DNA of 64,000 nucleotides from assembly GCA_019419505.1 (NCBI GenBank), contig DXZS01000025.1, forward strand, positions 1 through 64,000. Reading direction: 5' to 3'. Positions 43,641 to 52,843 of this stretch are shown here, piece by piece. The translations under genes were made by a program, and so were the position numbers. The notes below the pieces were generated by a model that had not been told where the DNA came from, made no database searches, and worked only from the letters and a program-made list of their open reading frames with translations. Origin of the DNA: Collinsella sp. GTDB lineage: Bacteria > Actinomycetota > Coriobacteriia > Coriobacteriales > Coriobacteriaceae. Positions within the stretch are counted from its first letter, which is position 1. The number at the start of each line of letters is the position of its first letter.

Positions 43641-44783
43641 GTGATCTGCCCGCATTGCCTTAAGACTATCGAGGACGGCGCCTCGTTCTGCCCCTACTGT
43701 AACGCCTATGTGGGTCCGGGCGATGGTCCCGAGCACACCGAGTTCGTGTTCTGTGAGGGCTGCGGTGCCCGTCTTTCTCCGCATGATCGTACGTGCCCCA
43801 AATGCGGACGCCCCGCTCCGGGTATCCTCTCCGAGGACGCTGCCGCATCCGATCTGGCTGCGGGTCGCACGGCGGGCTTTCCGCGCCTAACGCAAGAGCA
43901 GATCGATACCGAGGTGCCGCATGCGCCCGCCTCGGCAGCCGCGGTTCTTTCGGACGCCGCCGACCCCAACGAGACCTGCGTGTTGCCGGCTTTCGATAAG
44001 GATTTCGGTATCCCCAAGGTCGATATTCCCACGCCCGTTTCCCTGCATGACGATGCTCAAAAACCCAAGCGCAAGGTGCATCCCGACGAGGACGCCTATC
44101 ACAAGCACAAGCGTCATATCCCCAAGCCGCTCATTATCATCGCGGTCCTTGCCTTTGTGTGCGGTGGTGCCTATTGGTTCGTGACGACCGATCCCATGGG
44201 TGTTATGCCCGGCTTCTATGACCAGTTTGGTCAGGCCGCGCAGACGACCTTCCCTACGCGCCAAAAGGGTGAGGCGACTGAGGACGATACCAAGCAGGAC
44301 GATTCTGCCGAGGTGGTCCAGGAAGAAACCGTGCTCACCGATGATCAGCTCTATACCAGGCTCGACGGTCTGTATCAGACCATCGTGTCCTACGGTGACG
44401 AGGAGCAGATCGGCGAGGTCATCGATTCTTTTAACAACGGCTATCTTCGAACGCCGCTGTCCACCCGTCAGGAGCTGTCGCAGAGTGCCTACGCCCTGCG
44501 CGACCAGATCAAAAAGACGCAAGATGAGCTTAACAACCTGAAAGTACAGGACGATACGGTCTATGCGGACGACATCGCCCACTTAAAGCAGCTTGCCGAG
44601 TGGATGTACGAGCGCGTCGACGTGATTTGCCAGAGCTGGGACATCTCGCTGGCCATTCCCGATGGCGAGTCGATGAGTTCCCACCAAAGCGAGATCCTGG
44701 CGCCCATCGCGCAGAGTGGCAACAGCGCGCTGAACCAGTACGACGCCAATGTGGGTTCCTGGAAGCCGCAGCAGCGTTCCTAA
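43641..44783 (+). CDS. Double zinc-ribbon membrane protein of unknown function
   Basis: 380 residues from GTG 43641 (AGAGGA upstream); a TTG at 43611 would add ten residues. Two treble-clef-like ribbons come first: CPHC/CPYC and CEGC/CPKC (residues ~3-60). A disordered acidic stretch, a basic patch (KPKRKVHPDEDAYHKHKRH) and one membrane helix (~170-190) follow. The rest (~190-380) is extracytoplasmic, with a coiled-coil-like segment. Zinc-ribbon single-pass proteins are common in Gram-positives but I do not recognise a specific function. Confidence 0.75.
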   Translation: MICPHCLKTIEDGASFCPYCNAYVGPGDGPEHTEFVFCEGCGARLSPHDRTCPKCGRPAPGILSEDAAASDLAAGRTAGFPRLTQEQIDTEVPHAPASAAAVLSDAADPNETCVLPAFDKDFGIPKVDIPTPVSLHDDAQKPKRKVHPDEDAYHKHKRHIPKPLIIIAVLAFVCGGAYWFVTTDPMGVMPGFYDQFGQAAQTTFPTRQKGEATEDDTKQDDSAEVVQEETVLTDDQLYTRLDGLYQTIVSYGDEEQIGEVIDSFNNGYLRTPLSTRQELSQSAYALRDQIKKTQDELNNLKVQDDTVYADDIAHLKQLAEWMYERVDVICQSWDISLAIPDGESMSSHQSEILAPIAQSGNSALNQYDANVGSWKPQQRS

Positions 44784-44821
44784 AATTAGTTCGCCATAGT
44801 CGGCATAACCTACGTGCGCAA

Positions 44822-44851
44822 TTGATGTAAGCGTATGCTTATTGCTACAAT
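44822..44851 (+). promoter_or_regulatory. Candidate promoter for cyclophilin gene
   Basis: TTGATG (44822-44827), an 18-base spacer, and TACAAT (44846-44851), 40 bases before the start codon. Confidence 0.45.
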
Positions 44852-44890
44852 TCGTACAAATATGCTTTAAACGCACGAGGAAGGAACCAC

Positions 44891-45433
44891 ATGTTTGGTT
44901 TTAAGAAAGAGCTCTACACGCCCGAGTATCAGCTTGCCGGCGACGAGTGCGCCGTTATCGAGACGTCGAAGGGTACCATCAAGGTCAAGTTTGACGGCGA
45001 GGGCGCTCCCATTCATGTCGCGAACTTCTGCGAGCTTTCCACGATGGGCTTCTATGATGGCCTTAAGTTCCATCGCTATGTGCCCGGTTTTGTCATCCAG
45101 GGCGGCGACCCCAATACCCGCGATATGTCCGGCGCCGACGTCGCCGCTGGTCTTGAGGGCCCCGACGGCATGCCCGGTACCGGTGGCCCCGGCTACTGCA
45201 TCAAGGGCGAGTTTGCCACCAATCCGCGCAACAGCCATGTCGATGGTGCCCTTGCCATGGCACGCTCCATGGACCCCGATTCCGCGGGTTCGCAGTTCTA
45301 CTTCTGCCTGGGCGCCCAGCATAACCTCGATTCCGGTTACACCGTCTTTGGTACCACGGTCGAGGGTCTCGATGTGATTTCGCAGCTGCGTGCCGGCGAC
45401 GAGATCGTCCATGTCGAGATCGTTCACGAGTAA
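44891..45433 (+). CDS. Cyclophilin-type peptidyl-prolyl cis-trans isomerase
   Basis: 180 residues; ATG after AGGAAGGAA. The barrel motifs FHRYVPGFVIQGGDP, SAGSQFYFCLG and YTVFGTTVEGLDV include the catalytic Arg and the Phe/Gln pair. No signal peptide, so it should be cytoplasmic and assist folding. The TPR protein gene follows after 11 bases. Confidence 0.93.
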   Translation: MFGFKKELYTPEYQLAGDECAVIETSKGTIKVKFDGEGAPIHVANFCELSTMGFYDGLKFHRYVPGFVIQGGDPNTRDMSGADVAAGLEGPDGMPGTGGPGYCIKGEFATNPRNSHVDGALAMARSMDPDSAGSQFYFCLGAQHNLDSGYTVFGTTVEGLDVISQLRAGDEIVHVEIVHE

Positions 45434-45444
45434 AGGGGACTTCC

Positions 45445-46749
45445 TTGAATAGCCAGCTGATCCAACAGGGCCGCGCCGCTTACCGCGCGGGTGATTTTTC
45501 CGCTGCAGCCCAGATGCTTGGGGCGGCAAAGACTCCCGATGAGATTATGGGCGAGGCCGATCACCTTCGTGGCAACGCCTTGATGCACCTGGGCATGTAT
45601 GCCGAGGCCGCCGAGGCTTATGCTGCCGCCCTCAACGACGGCACCTACGGCAAGCGCGGCGCGCTGCTCACCAACCGCGGCAAGGCGCTCGCCGCCGTGG
45701 GCGACTACACGACGGCCGCCCAGGCGTTCTCTGCTGCTACGCAGGATGCTTCCTATGCCACGCCGTTCAAGGCCTATCTGGGCCTGGGCAATGCGCTGTT
45801 CCAGTCGGGCGATTATGCCAACGCGGGTACTGCCTTCCGTCAGGCTGCCATCGACGGCGCCAATCCGGCTCCTGCCGCCGCACTGGGCGAGCTTGGTCGT
45901 TGCTTCATTAAGCTCGGCCGTCCGGCGGATGCCGTGGAGACCTACCGCACGGCTATCGACTTTGCCGGCCCCCGCGACGACACGCGTGCGCTCAACGCCG
46001 GCATGGGTCAGGCACTTTCTGCCGCCGGCCGCCCCTCCGACGCACTCGACGCCTTTAACGCCGCTACTGCCGATGGCATCTACCAGCTCACCTCCGAGCA
46101 GGCCGATGAGCTTGCCCGCGTGCACGATTCGCTTGCCGCGCTGTCTGCCCAGACGGCTATGGCCACGGCTCCGGCGCCCGCGATGGACGCTCCTGCCGTC
46201 GATCCGCTCGATCCTACGGGCGCGACCGGTCAGTTTATGCCCGATCCCTCGGACACCGGCTTCTTTACGCTGTCCGAGTCCGAGATGGTCCAGCAGGACC
46301 GTCAGGATCGTAAGCAGGCCAAGGTCCGTCGTCGCCATCGCCATACGGGTCTTAAAGTCTTCATCGTGCTGCTTCTGCTTATTTTGATCGCCGCGGGCGG
46401 TCTGGGCTTTGCCTACACGCGCGGCTTTGGCTTCCCGTCTCAGGAGTCTGTCGTTACCGATCTGTTCCAGGCTGCCGGCGACGGTGACGCCGCAAAGGCC
46501 GAGTCTTGCCTGGCCTCGAGCCTGTCCGAGGACGCTAAGTCGATGATCATCTCCTCGATTCCGCAGGGTGCCACCGTGTCCGTCGAGGGCATGGATCAGT
46601 CCATGACCGAGACGACCGCCAAGGTGAAGGCATCGCTGTCCAAGGGCGGCGAGCAGGAGTACACCGTCAAATTCGTGCGCTCCGACAACCATATCGGCTG
46701 GGCCGTTTCTTCGCTCAATATGGATTTCTCGGCTGCTGACAACCAGTAG
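45445..46749 (+). CDS. TPR-repeat membrane protein
   Basis: 434 residues; TTG start with AAAGGGG upstream. Residues ~1-235 are TPR-like helical repeats rich in Ala (AYRAGDFSAAAQML and similar). A linker and basic patch (RKQAKVRRRHRH) lead to one membrane helix (~308-330). The ~100-residue C-terminus lies outside and resembles small NTF2/DUF4878-type domains (SVVTDLFQAAGDGDAAKAESCL). It probably scaffolds proteins at the inner membrane; the position just before mreB suggests a wall or division link, which is inference. Confidence 0.8.
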   Translation: MNSQLIQQGRAAYRAGDFSAAAQMLGAAKTPDEIMGEADHLRGNALMHLGMYAEAAEAYAAALNDGTYGKRGALLTNRGKALAAVGDYTTAAQAFSAATQDASYATPFKAYLGLGNALFQSGDYANAGTAFRQAAIDGANPAPAAALGELGRCFIKLGRPADAVETYRTAIDFAGPRDDTRALNAGMGQALSAAGRPSDALDAFNAATADGIYQLTSEQADELARVHDSLAALSAQTAMATAPAPAMDAPAVDPLDPTGATGQFMPDPSDTGFFTLSESEMVQQDRQDRKQAKVRRRHRHTGLKVFIVLLLLILIAAGGLGFAYTRGFGFPSQESVVTDLFQAAGDGDAAKAESCLASSLSEDAKSMIISSIPQGATVSVEGMDQSMTETTAKVKASLSKGGEQEYTVKFVRSDNHIGWAVSSLNMDFSAADNQ

Positions 46750-46771
46750 TGACCTTATGGGATTTAGCTTT

Positions 46772-46804
46772 GCCCGGCGCTTCACCGCAAGTGAGGTGCC
46801 GGGC
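46772..46804 (+). other. 14-bp hairpin before mreB
   Basis: Arms 46772-46785 and 46791-46804 pair fully (two G-T pairs) with a 5-base loop. No T tract. A TATGAT follows at 46814. It could be a weak terminator of the TPR gene or an mreB leader structure. Confidence 0.5.
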
Positions 46805-46864
46805 TTGCGCTAGTATGATGAGCTAGTAGTTTTCCAGCAATCATCCAACACATCAGGAGTTGCG

Positions 46865-47908
46865 TTGTTTTCTTTGATGGATATGTTCTTCGGTAGCTAT
46901 GCGGGCGATCTTGCCATCGACCTCGGCACCGCAAATACGCTTGTCTCCGTGCGCGGCAAGGGCATCGTCATTCGCGAGCCCTCCGTTGTCGCCATCGACA
47001 AGAACGACGAGCGCATCCTGGCGGTCGGTATCGAGGCAAAGCGCATGCTCGGCCGTACGCCCGGCAACATCGTGGCCGTTCGTCCCCTGAAGGACGGCGT
47101 CATCGCCGACTTCGATGTTACCGAGGCCATGCTTCGCTACTTTATCGACAAGGCGTCCGAGAAGCGCTATCCGTGGACTCCGCGTCCGCGTGTTGTCGTC
47201 TGCGTTCCCTCCGGTGTCACGTCGGTCGAGAAACGTGCTGTCTTTGAGGCCACGATTCAGGCCGGTGCCCGCCAGGCCTATCTGATCGAAGAGCCTATGG
47301 CAGCTGCTATCGGCGCCGACCTGCCCGTCGAGGAACCCACCGGCTCCATGGTCATCGACATCGGTGGCGGTACCACCGAGGTTGCCGTTATCGCTATGGG
47401 CGGCATCGTCGTTTCGCAGTCCATTCGTATTGCCGGCGACGAGTTCGATCAGGCCATCCTCACGCACGTTCGCGATGCCTACAACCTGGCCATCGGCGAG
47501 CGTACGGCAGAGGACATCAAGATCAAGGTCGGCTCCGCCGTGCCGCTCAAGGATGAGCTCGACGTCGAGGTCAACGGCCGCGACGTGATCACCGGTCTGC
47601 CCAAGACCGTGCGCATCGAGAGCGAGGAGATTCGTCGCGCACTCAACAAGCCGCTCGACGAGATGGCCAAGGCCGTCAAGGACGCACTCGACGCTACGCC
47701 TCCCGATCTTGCCTCGGACCTTATGTACTATGGCATTTTGCTGACCGGTGGCGGCGCGCTGCTGCGCGGTCTCGATGTGCGCCTGCGCGATGAGACCGGC
47801 GTTTCGGTCAACGTCAGCCCCACGGCGCTCGATAACGTTGTTAACGGCTGTGCCCGCGTGCTCGAGGCCAATGCGTTTGATGGCGGCTTCGTCCAGACCA
47901 ATGCTTAA
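46865..47908 (+). CDS. mreB: Rod-shape actin homologue MreB
   Basis: 347 residues; TTG start 4 bases after AGGAG, with ATG 46877 as alternative. The actin-fold motifs DLAIDLGTANTLV (phosphate 1), VIDIGGGTTEVAV (phosphate 2) and LTGGGALLRGLD (adenosine) are intact. An amphipathic start (MFSLMDMFFGSY) can bind membrane. MreB filaments guide lateral wall synthesis with MreC, MreD, PBP2 and RodA, all encoded next. Confidence 0.95.
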   Translation: MFSLMDMFFGSYAGDLAIDLGTANTLVSVRGKGIVIREPSVVAIDKNDERILAVGIEAKRMLGRTPGNIVAVRPLKDGVIADFDVTEAMLRYFIDKASEKRYPWTPRPRVVVCVPSGVTSVEKRAVFEATIQAGARQAYLIEEPMAAAIGADLPVEEPTGSMVIDIGGGTTEVAVIAMGGIVVSQSIRIAGDEFDQAILTHVRDAYNLAIGERTAEDIKIKVGSAVPLKDELDVEVNGRDVITGLPKTVRIESEEIRRALNKPLDEMAKAVKDALDATPPDLASDLMYYGILLTGGGALLRGLDVRLRDETGVSVNVSPTALDNVVNGCARVLEANAFDGGFVQTNA

Positions 47909-47929
47909 TTTCCAAAAGGTGGATTCCAT

Positions 47930-48928
47930 TTGGCACGATCTTCGGGTTTCTCCACAAATCTGAATACCAAGCGACAATCAACGGGTATGCGCCCGTTGAT
48001 TGTTTTCAGCCTGATTTCGGTGTTGCTGCTCACGTTTTACATCCGCGAGGGCGAGGCGGGACCGATTCATGCCGTGCGTTCGGGCGTAACGACGATTACC
48101 TCGCCGGTGCGCTTTGTGGGTTCGGCTGTGGCGGCTCCCTTCAATGCGATCGGCAACGTGTTCTCTAACCTTACGGCGTCGCAGGACACGCTCGACGAGC
48201 TTAAGAAGCAAAACGAGGAACTGACCTCTAAGGTTGCCGAGCTCTCCGAGTCTCAAAAGACCGCCGAGCGTCTGGAGGGGCTGGTCGGCCTGCAGTCGAC
48301 CTATAACCTCAAATCGACCGCTGCTCGTATCGTTGGTGCTTCCGGCGATGCCTGGACCTCGACCGTTACCATCGACAAGGGCTCTGCCGACGGCCTTACC
48401 ATCAACATGCCCGTGACGAGTTCTGCCGGTGTTATCGGCCAGATCATCGAAGTCTCGGCCAAGACGTCCACCGTGCGCCTGATTGGCGACGAGAACTCGG
48501 GTGTGTCCGCCATGGTACAGGACACGCGCGCCCAGGGCATGCTGCAGGGTCAGGCTGACGGCACGCTGCGTCTTGAGTACGTGAGCGTCGACTCCGACGT
48601 TAAGGTTGGCGACATCATCGTGACCTCGGGCATCGGCGGTGTGTTCCCCAAGGGTCTACCGCTCGGCACCGTCTCGTCGGTTGAGAAATCGGCAAACGAC
48701 GTGTACTACACCATTGTGGTGCGCGCTCAGACCACGGCCGAGAACAACGAGGAAGTGCTGGTCATTACCTCGCTGACCGATGAACAGTCGGCCTCGGATG
48801 AGGACGTGAGCACGGCCAACAGCACGCCGCAGGGAACGTCGCGCGATGCTGCAACCAAGACGAAGGACGAGAGCTCGGATGACAGTTCCGACACGTCCGA
48901 GACGACCGATTCTGGCTCGAACGAATAG
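47930..48928 (+). CDS. mreC: Rod-shape protein MreC
   Basis: 332 residues; TTG start after AAAAGGTGG. One membrane helix (~22-42), a coiled coil (~80-112), and the twin beta-barrel MreC domain to ~280 (STVRLIGDENSGVSAMVQ, VGDIIVTSGIGGVFPKGLPLG). A Ser/Asp/Thr-rich tail (~285-332) is longer than in many MreC proteins. It activates PBP2 in the elongasome. Confidence 0.93.
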   Translation: MARSSGFSTNLNTKRQSTGMRPLIVFSLISVLLLTFYIREGEAGPIHAVRSGVTTITSPVRFVGSAVAAPFNAIGNVFSNLTASQDTLDELKKQNEELTSKVAELSESQKTAERLEGLVGLQSTYNLKSTAARIVGASGDAWTSTVTIDKGSADGLTINMPVTSSAGVIGQIIEVSAKTSTVRLIGDENSGVSAMVQDTRAQGMLQGQADGTLRLEYVSVDSDVKVGDIIVTSGIGGVFPKGLPLGTVSSVEKSANDVYYTIVVRAQTTAENNEEVLVITSLTDEQSASDEDVSTANSTPQGTSRDAATKTKDESSDDSSDTSETTDSGSNE

Positions 48929-48933
48929 GGGGC

Positions 48934-49506
48934 ATGTCCATGGATCTACACGAGCAGGGGATGAGCTCCCGCACGTTTGTGATCGCCGCCATCGTGTGCG
49001 TGCTGCTGCAGGCAGGCCTGGCACCGCAGATCTCCATTGCGGGTGGTCGCGTCAACTTCATGATTATCTTGGTGTGCCTGAGTGTGTTCTCGGGCGACCC
49101 GACCCGTGCCGTCGTGTGCGGTTTTTGCAGCGGCTTGTTTTATGACCTGTCCGCTGCCGTGCCGGTGGGCATTATGTCGCTCCTGCTGACCGTGGGTTCT
49201 TTTGCCCTGGTGCACAGCGCCGTCGGTCAGACGGGCGGTACCCCAAGTGCGCGCGGCGTCACTGTGGGCGCCTTCGCGCTCGTCATTAATGTGATTTACA
49301 GCATCATCTTGCTGTTTATGGGTTTGGAGACGAGCTTTGTCGTGGCGATCTTCGGCCATGCGCTGCCGTCCTCGATCCTGACGGGTCTGGTTGCCATTCC
49401 GTTTTTGATGTCCGGCGTCGTGCCGCAGTCCGGCTATGGATTCTCCGCACGTGGCGGACGCCAGACGGGTATGCGCTTTAAGCCCAAGACCCGCAAGCTC
49501 AAATAG
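48934..49506 (+). CDS. mreD: Rod-shape protein MreD
   Basis: 190 residues with five or six membrane helices. GGRVNFMIILVCLSVFSGDPTRAVVCGFCSGLFYDLSA matches the MreD pattern of a helix pair with a GF..GL.YD loop (49036-49155). It works with MreC. Its start lies 5 bases after the mreC stop. Confidence 0.87.
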   Translation: MSMDLHEQGMSSRTFVIAAIVCVLLQAGLAPQISIAGGRVNFMIILVCLSVFSGDPTRAVVCGFCSGLFYDLSAAVPVGIMSLLLTVGSFALVHSAVGQTGGTPSARGVTVGAFALVINVIYSIILLFMGLETSFVVAIFGHALPSSILTGLVAIPFLMSGVVPQSGYGFSARGGRQTGMRFKPKTRKLK

Positions 49507-49519
49507 GGGAGGCCCGTAG

Positions 49520-51589
49520 ATGTCTTCCCAGTTGACGGTTATTATCGCCGGTATCGTGCTAGTTGTGGCCATCGTGGTCGCACTGGTCATCATGCGTCGC
49601 GGCGATTCCCGTTTTACCTACGATACGCAGCATGGAACGACCCCGCGCGCCACCGAGGGCGAGGGCAATACCGCGGTGACCGCCTTTAAGGGCCGCTTTT
49701 CCATCCTCACCACGGGTGTGGGCGCGATGTTTGCGGCGCTCGCCGTCAAGCTGTGGGGCATGCAGATGGTCTCGTCGGACTATTACGAGAAGCAGGCCAA
49801 TAGTAATCAGACTCGCACCGTTACCACTCCTGCTGTGCGCGGCCGCATCCTCGACCGCAATGGCGTGGCGCTTGTCCAGAACCGTCCCTCACTTGCTGTC
49901 GTGGCCTACCGCGACCTTGCCGAGGATGAGGTCCTGGTTCGCCATCTTGCCAACGTGCTTGGAATGCCTTACGTGGCGGTCCTTCGCAATATTCAGGACA
50001 ATACAGAGGGCGCTCAGAGCCTGCATACCATCGCGACGGACGTCCGTCGCTCCACGGTTGCCTATATCAAGGAACACGCCGGCGAGTTCCCGGGCGTCAA
50101 GATTGCCGAGCGTACCGAGCGCCAGTATCCATACGGCGAGACGGCATGCCATATCTTGGGCTATACCGGCACCATTACCTCCGAGCAGCTCGAGGCCCAG
50201 AATAAGAAAACCTCTGGCGATGATGATGCTTCTGCTGGCAAGATTACGTACCAGTCGGGCGATATCGTGGGCCAGGCGGGCGTTGAGAGCTACTACGAAA
50301 ACCTGCTGCAGGGTATTCGTGGCGAGCAGACCGTCAAGGTCGATGCCTCGGGCAATGTGACCGGTCAGGCCGGCGCCGTGCCCGCGAAGGCCGGCTCCGA
50401 CATTAAGCTCACGCTCGACCTTAAGATCCAACAGGCCTGTGAGACGGCGCTGGCGAGCGCTATCGAGCTTGCCAAGACCACTGGCTACAGCAATGCCGGC
50501 AACGGCGCTGTGGTGTGTCTCGATCCCAACAATGGCGAGATCCTGGGCATGGCGAGCCAGCCCAAGTTCGATCCGTCCGTCTTTATCGGCGGCGTCTCAA
50601 ATGACGTGTGGACCGAGCTCAATGATGACAAGGGTTCGCACCCGCTGCTCAACCGCGCCATTAGCGGACAGTACATGTCGGCCTCGACCATCAAGCCGCT
50701 CTCGGCACTGGCCGGTCTTGAGTTTGGAACCTACACTTCAACGCAGACAACCAACTGCACGGGTTATTGGACGGGTCTGGGCAAGGCTTGGGGCAAGCGC
50801 TGCTGGCTGACGTCTGGCCACGGCACCATGACGCTGCAGTCGGGTATCGCCAACTCGTGCGACCCCGTCTTCTACGACATGGGTAAGGCGTTCTTTTATG
50901 ACGAGCAACATCCCGAGGGCCTGCAGGAGGTCTTTCGTCGCTGGGGCCTAGGCAAGACCTGCGGTATCGATCTGCCGAGTGAGGGCGCGGGTCGTATTCC
51001 CGATGCCGAGTGGAAAGAGTCGTACTTCACCGACGCCTCTGCCGAGGACCGCAAGTGGAATGCCGGCGATATGACCAACATTGCTATCGGCCAGGGCGAC
51101 ATCCTGGTGACGCCCCTGCAGATGGCGTGCGCCTATATGGGTCTTGCCAACGGCGGCAAACAGTACGTGCCTCACGTATTTTTGTCTGCCGTGTCGCGCG
51201 ATGGCGACGGCGATGCCTATAAGTACAATGGCAAGGGCAAGAAGAAGCGCCTGGAGGCCAAGATCAACAGCGATTCGGATTTGGCTCTTGTTCGCAACGG
51301 CATGCACGACGTGATTTACACGGCATCGACGTCCCTGGCGGCGCACTTTGGCACCCTGACGCCGCAGGTATACGGCAAGTCGGGCACGGGCGAGAAAAGT
51401 GGCGAGGACGAATACGCGTGGTTCTGCGCCTATGCACCGGCCGATGATCCCAAGTATGTCATCGCTACCGTCCTGGAGCAGGGCGGCGGTGGCTCAGATA
51501 CCGCGATGCATGTCGTGCGCGACGTGCTCGGCGTGATTTATGACGAGCCCGATACCTCTTCGGCCTCGGGCGATTCTTCGGTTCGATAG
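49520..51589 (+). CDS. mrdA: Elongation-specific penicillin-binding protein 2
   Basis: 689 residues. A membrane helix starts near residue 6 and a second hydrophobic stretch near residue 70, so the N-terminus is longer than usual. The PBP dimerisation region starts at TPAVRGRILDRNG. The transpeptidase has SASTIKPL (SxxK), NSCDPVF (SxD/N motif) and KSGTGE (KTG). It cross-links lateral wall peptidoglycan made by RodA, whose gene follows after 9 bases. Confidence 0.94.
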   Translation: MSSQLTVIIAGIVLVVAIVVALVIMRRGDSRFTYDTQHGTTPRATEGEGNTAVTAFKGRFSILTTGVGAMFAALAVKLWGMQMVSSDYYEKQANSNQTRTVTTPAVRGRILDRNGVALVQNRPSLAVVAYRDLAEDEVLVRHLANVLGMPYVAVLRNIQDNTEGAQSLHTIATDVRRSTVAYIKEHAGEFPGVKIAERTERQYPYGETACHILGYTGTITSEQLEAQNKKTSGDDDASAGKITYQSGDIVGQAGVESYYENLLQGIRGEQTVKVDASGNVTGQAGAVPAKAGSDIKLTLDLKIQQACETALASAIELAKTTGYSNAGNGAVVCLDPNNGEILGMASQPKFDPSVFIGGVSNDVWTELNDDKGSHPLLNRAISGQYMSASTIKPLSALAGLEFGTYTSTQTTNCTGYWTGLGKAWGKRCWLTSGHGTMTLQSGIANSCDPVFYDMGKAFFYDEQHPEGLQEVFRRWGLGKTCGIDLPSEGAGRIPDAEWKESYFTDASAEDRKWNAGDMTNIAIGQGDILVTPLQMACAYMGLANGGKQYVPHVFLSAVSRDGDGDAYKYNGKGKKKRLEAKINSDSDLALVRNGMHDVIYTASTSLAAHFGTLTPQVYGKSGTGEKSGEDEYAWFCAYAPADDPKYVIATVLEQGGGGSDTAMHVVRDVLGVIYDEPDTSSASGDSSVR

Positions 51590-51598
51590 GAGGTTGCG

Positions 51599-52825
51599 AT
51601 GGATTTTTCTCCGGCGGATCTGTTCCGTTCAACCAAGACCGGCTCTCGCAGCAGCCTGGACCGCGTCAACAAGCAACTTTCGGCCTCGCGCGGCACGTTT
51701 CGCCAAAAGGTGCATATCGGTGTGCTCGTGGCTACTGTGGCGCTCGTCGCCTACGGTGCCATCATTATCTGGTCGGCTTCGCAGTTTAAGGCCGATGCAT
51801 CGTTTTCACGCCATCTTCTGGGAATTGGCATCGGGGCGGTGCTGGCGGTGCTGGTCTGGCGTACCGACCTGCGCGGTATTTCCAATTTCTCGACGGCGTT
51901 GCTCGTCATCGACCTGATCGTGATCTTCTCGCCCAAGATTCCGGGTCTGTCCTATACGGGCGGTCTGGGCATGACGGGCTGGATCAAGATTCCCGGTATC
52001 GGCTTGACGTTCCAGCCGGTTGAGCTTGCCAAGCTCATCACCATCTTCTTTATTGCTACGCTTGGTTCGCAGTATAACGGTCGCATCGATACCGTTCGCG
52101 ACTACGTCAAGCTCTGCGGCATGCTGTCCATTCCGTTTTTGGCCGTCGTTGCCATGGGTGACCTGGGCTCGGGCCTGGTCGTGCTGGTTTCGGGCGCCAT
52201 CGTCATCTGCATGAGCGGTGCACGCCGCGAATGGGTGCTGTCGACCCTGGCCCTGCTCGTGGGCCTGGTGGCCCTCGTCCTGGCGCTTGATTCGGTCTTT
52301 GATTCGTTGCTCGGCCACGATGTGCTCATCAAGCAGTATCAGATGAACCGTCTGACGGTCTTTATCGACCCCGATAATGCCGATTCGGACGATGCCTACA
52401 ACCTGCAGCAGTCGCTTATCGCCGTTGGCTCGGGCGGCTTCTTTGGTAAGGGCCTGGGGCATGCGACGCAGTCGGCCGGCGGCTTTCTGCCTGAGTTCCA
52501 CACCGACTTCGTCTTCGCCTTCCTGTCCGAGACCTTTGGCTTTTGCGGTTCCTTTTTGCTCCTGTGCCTCTACGTGCTGCTGATCTTTTCGACGATTCGC
52601 GTCGCCTTTAAGTGCGAGTCGCTGTTTTTGCGTCTTTCGTGTGTGGGCATCGTTGGCATGTGGGCGTTCCAGACTTTCGAAAACATCGGCATGTGCATCG
52701 GCATGATGCCGATTACCGGTATTCCGCTACCGTTTATTAGCTTCGGTTCGTCTTCGATGATGATTCAGCTGCTGACGGTGGGTATCGTACAATCCATATG
52801 GCGGCATCGTTCGGGCGCCGCGTAA
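51599..52825 (+). CDS. rodA: Peptidoglycan glycosyltransferase RodA (SEDS family)
   Basis: 408 residues; ATG after AGGAGG. About ten membrane helices. PVELAKL, PEFHTDFVFAFLSETFG and IPLPFISFGSSSM are SEDS motifs. RodA polymerises lipid II together with PBP2. A ~40-residue basic cytoplasmic N-terminus precedes the first helix. Confidence 0.94.
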   Translation: MDFSPADLFRSTKTGSRSSLDRVNKQLSASRGTFRQKVHIGVLVATVALVAYGAIIIWSASQFKADASFSRHLLGIGIGAVLAVLVWRTDLRGISNFSTALLVIDLIVIFSPKIPGLSYTGGLGMTGWIKIPGIGLTFQPVELAKLITIFFIATLGSQYNGRIDTVRDYVKLCGMLSIPFLAVVAMGDLGSGLVVLVSGAIVICMSGARREWVLSTLALLVGLVALVLALDSVFDSLLGHDVLIKQYQMNRLTVFIDPDNADSDDAYNLQQSLIAVGSGGFFGKGLGHATQSAGGFLPEFHTDFVFAFLSETFGFCGSFLLLCLYVLLIFSTIRVAFKCESLFLRLSCVGIVGMWAFQTFENIGMCIGMMPITGIPLPFISFGSSSMMIQLLTVGIVQSIWRHRSGAA

Positions 52826-52843
52826 CCGCTGGAGGGGTTTGCT

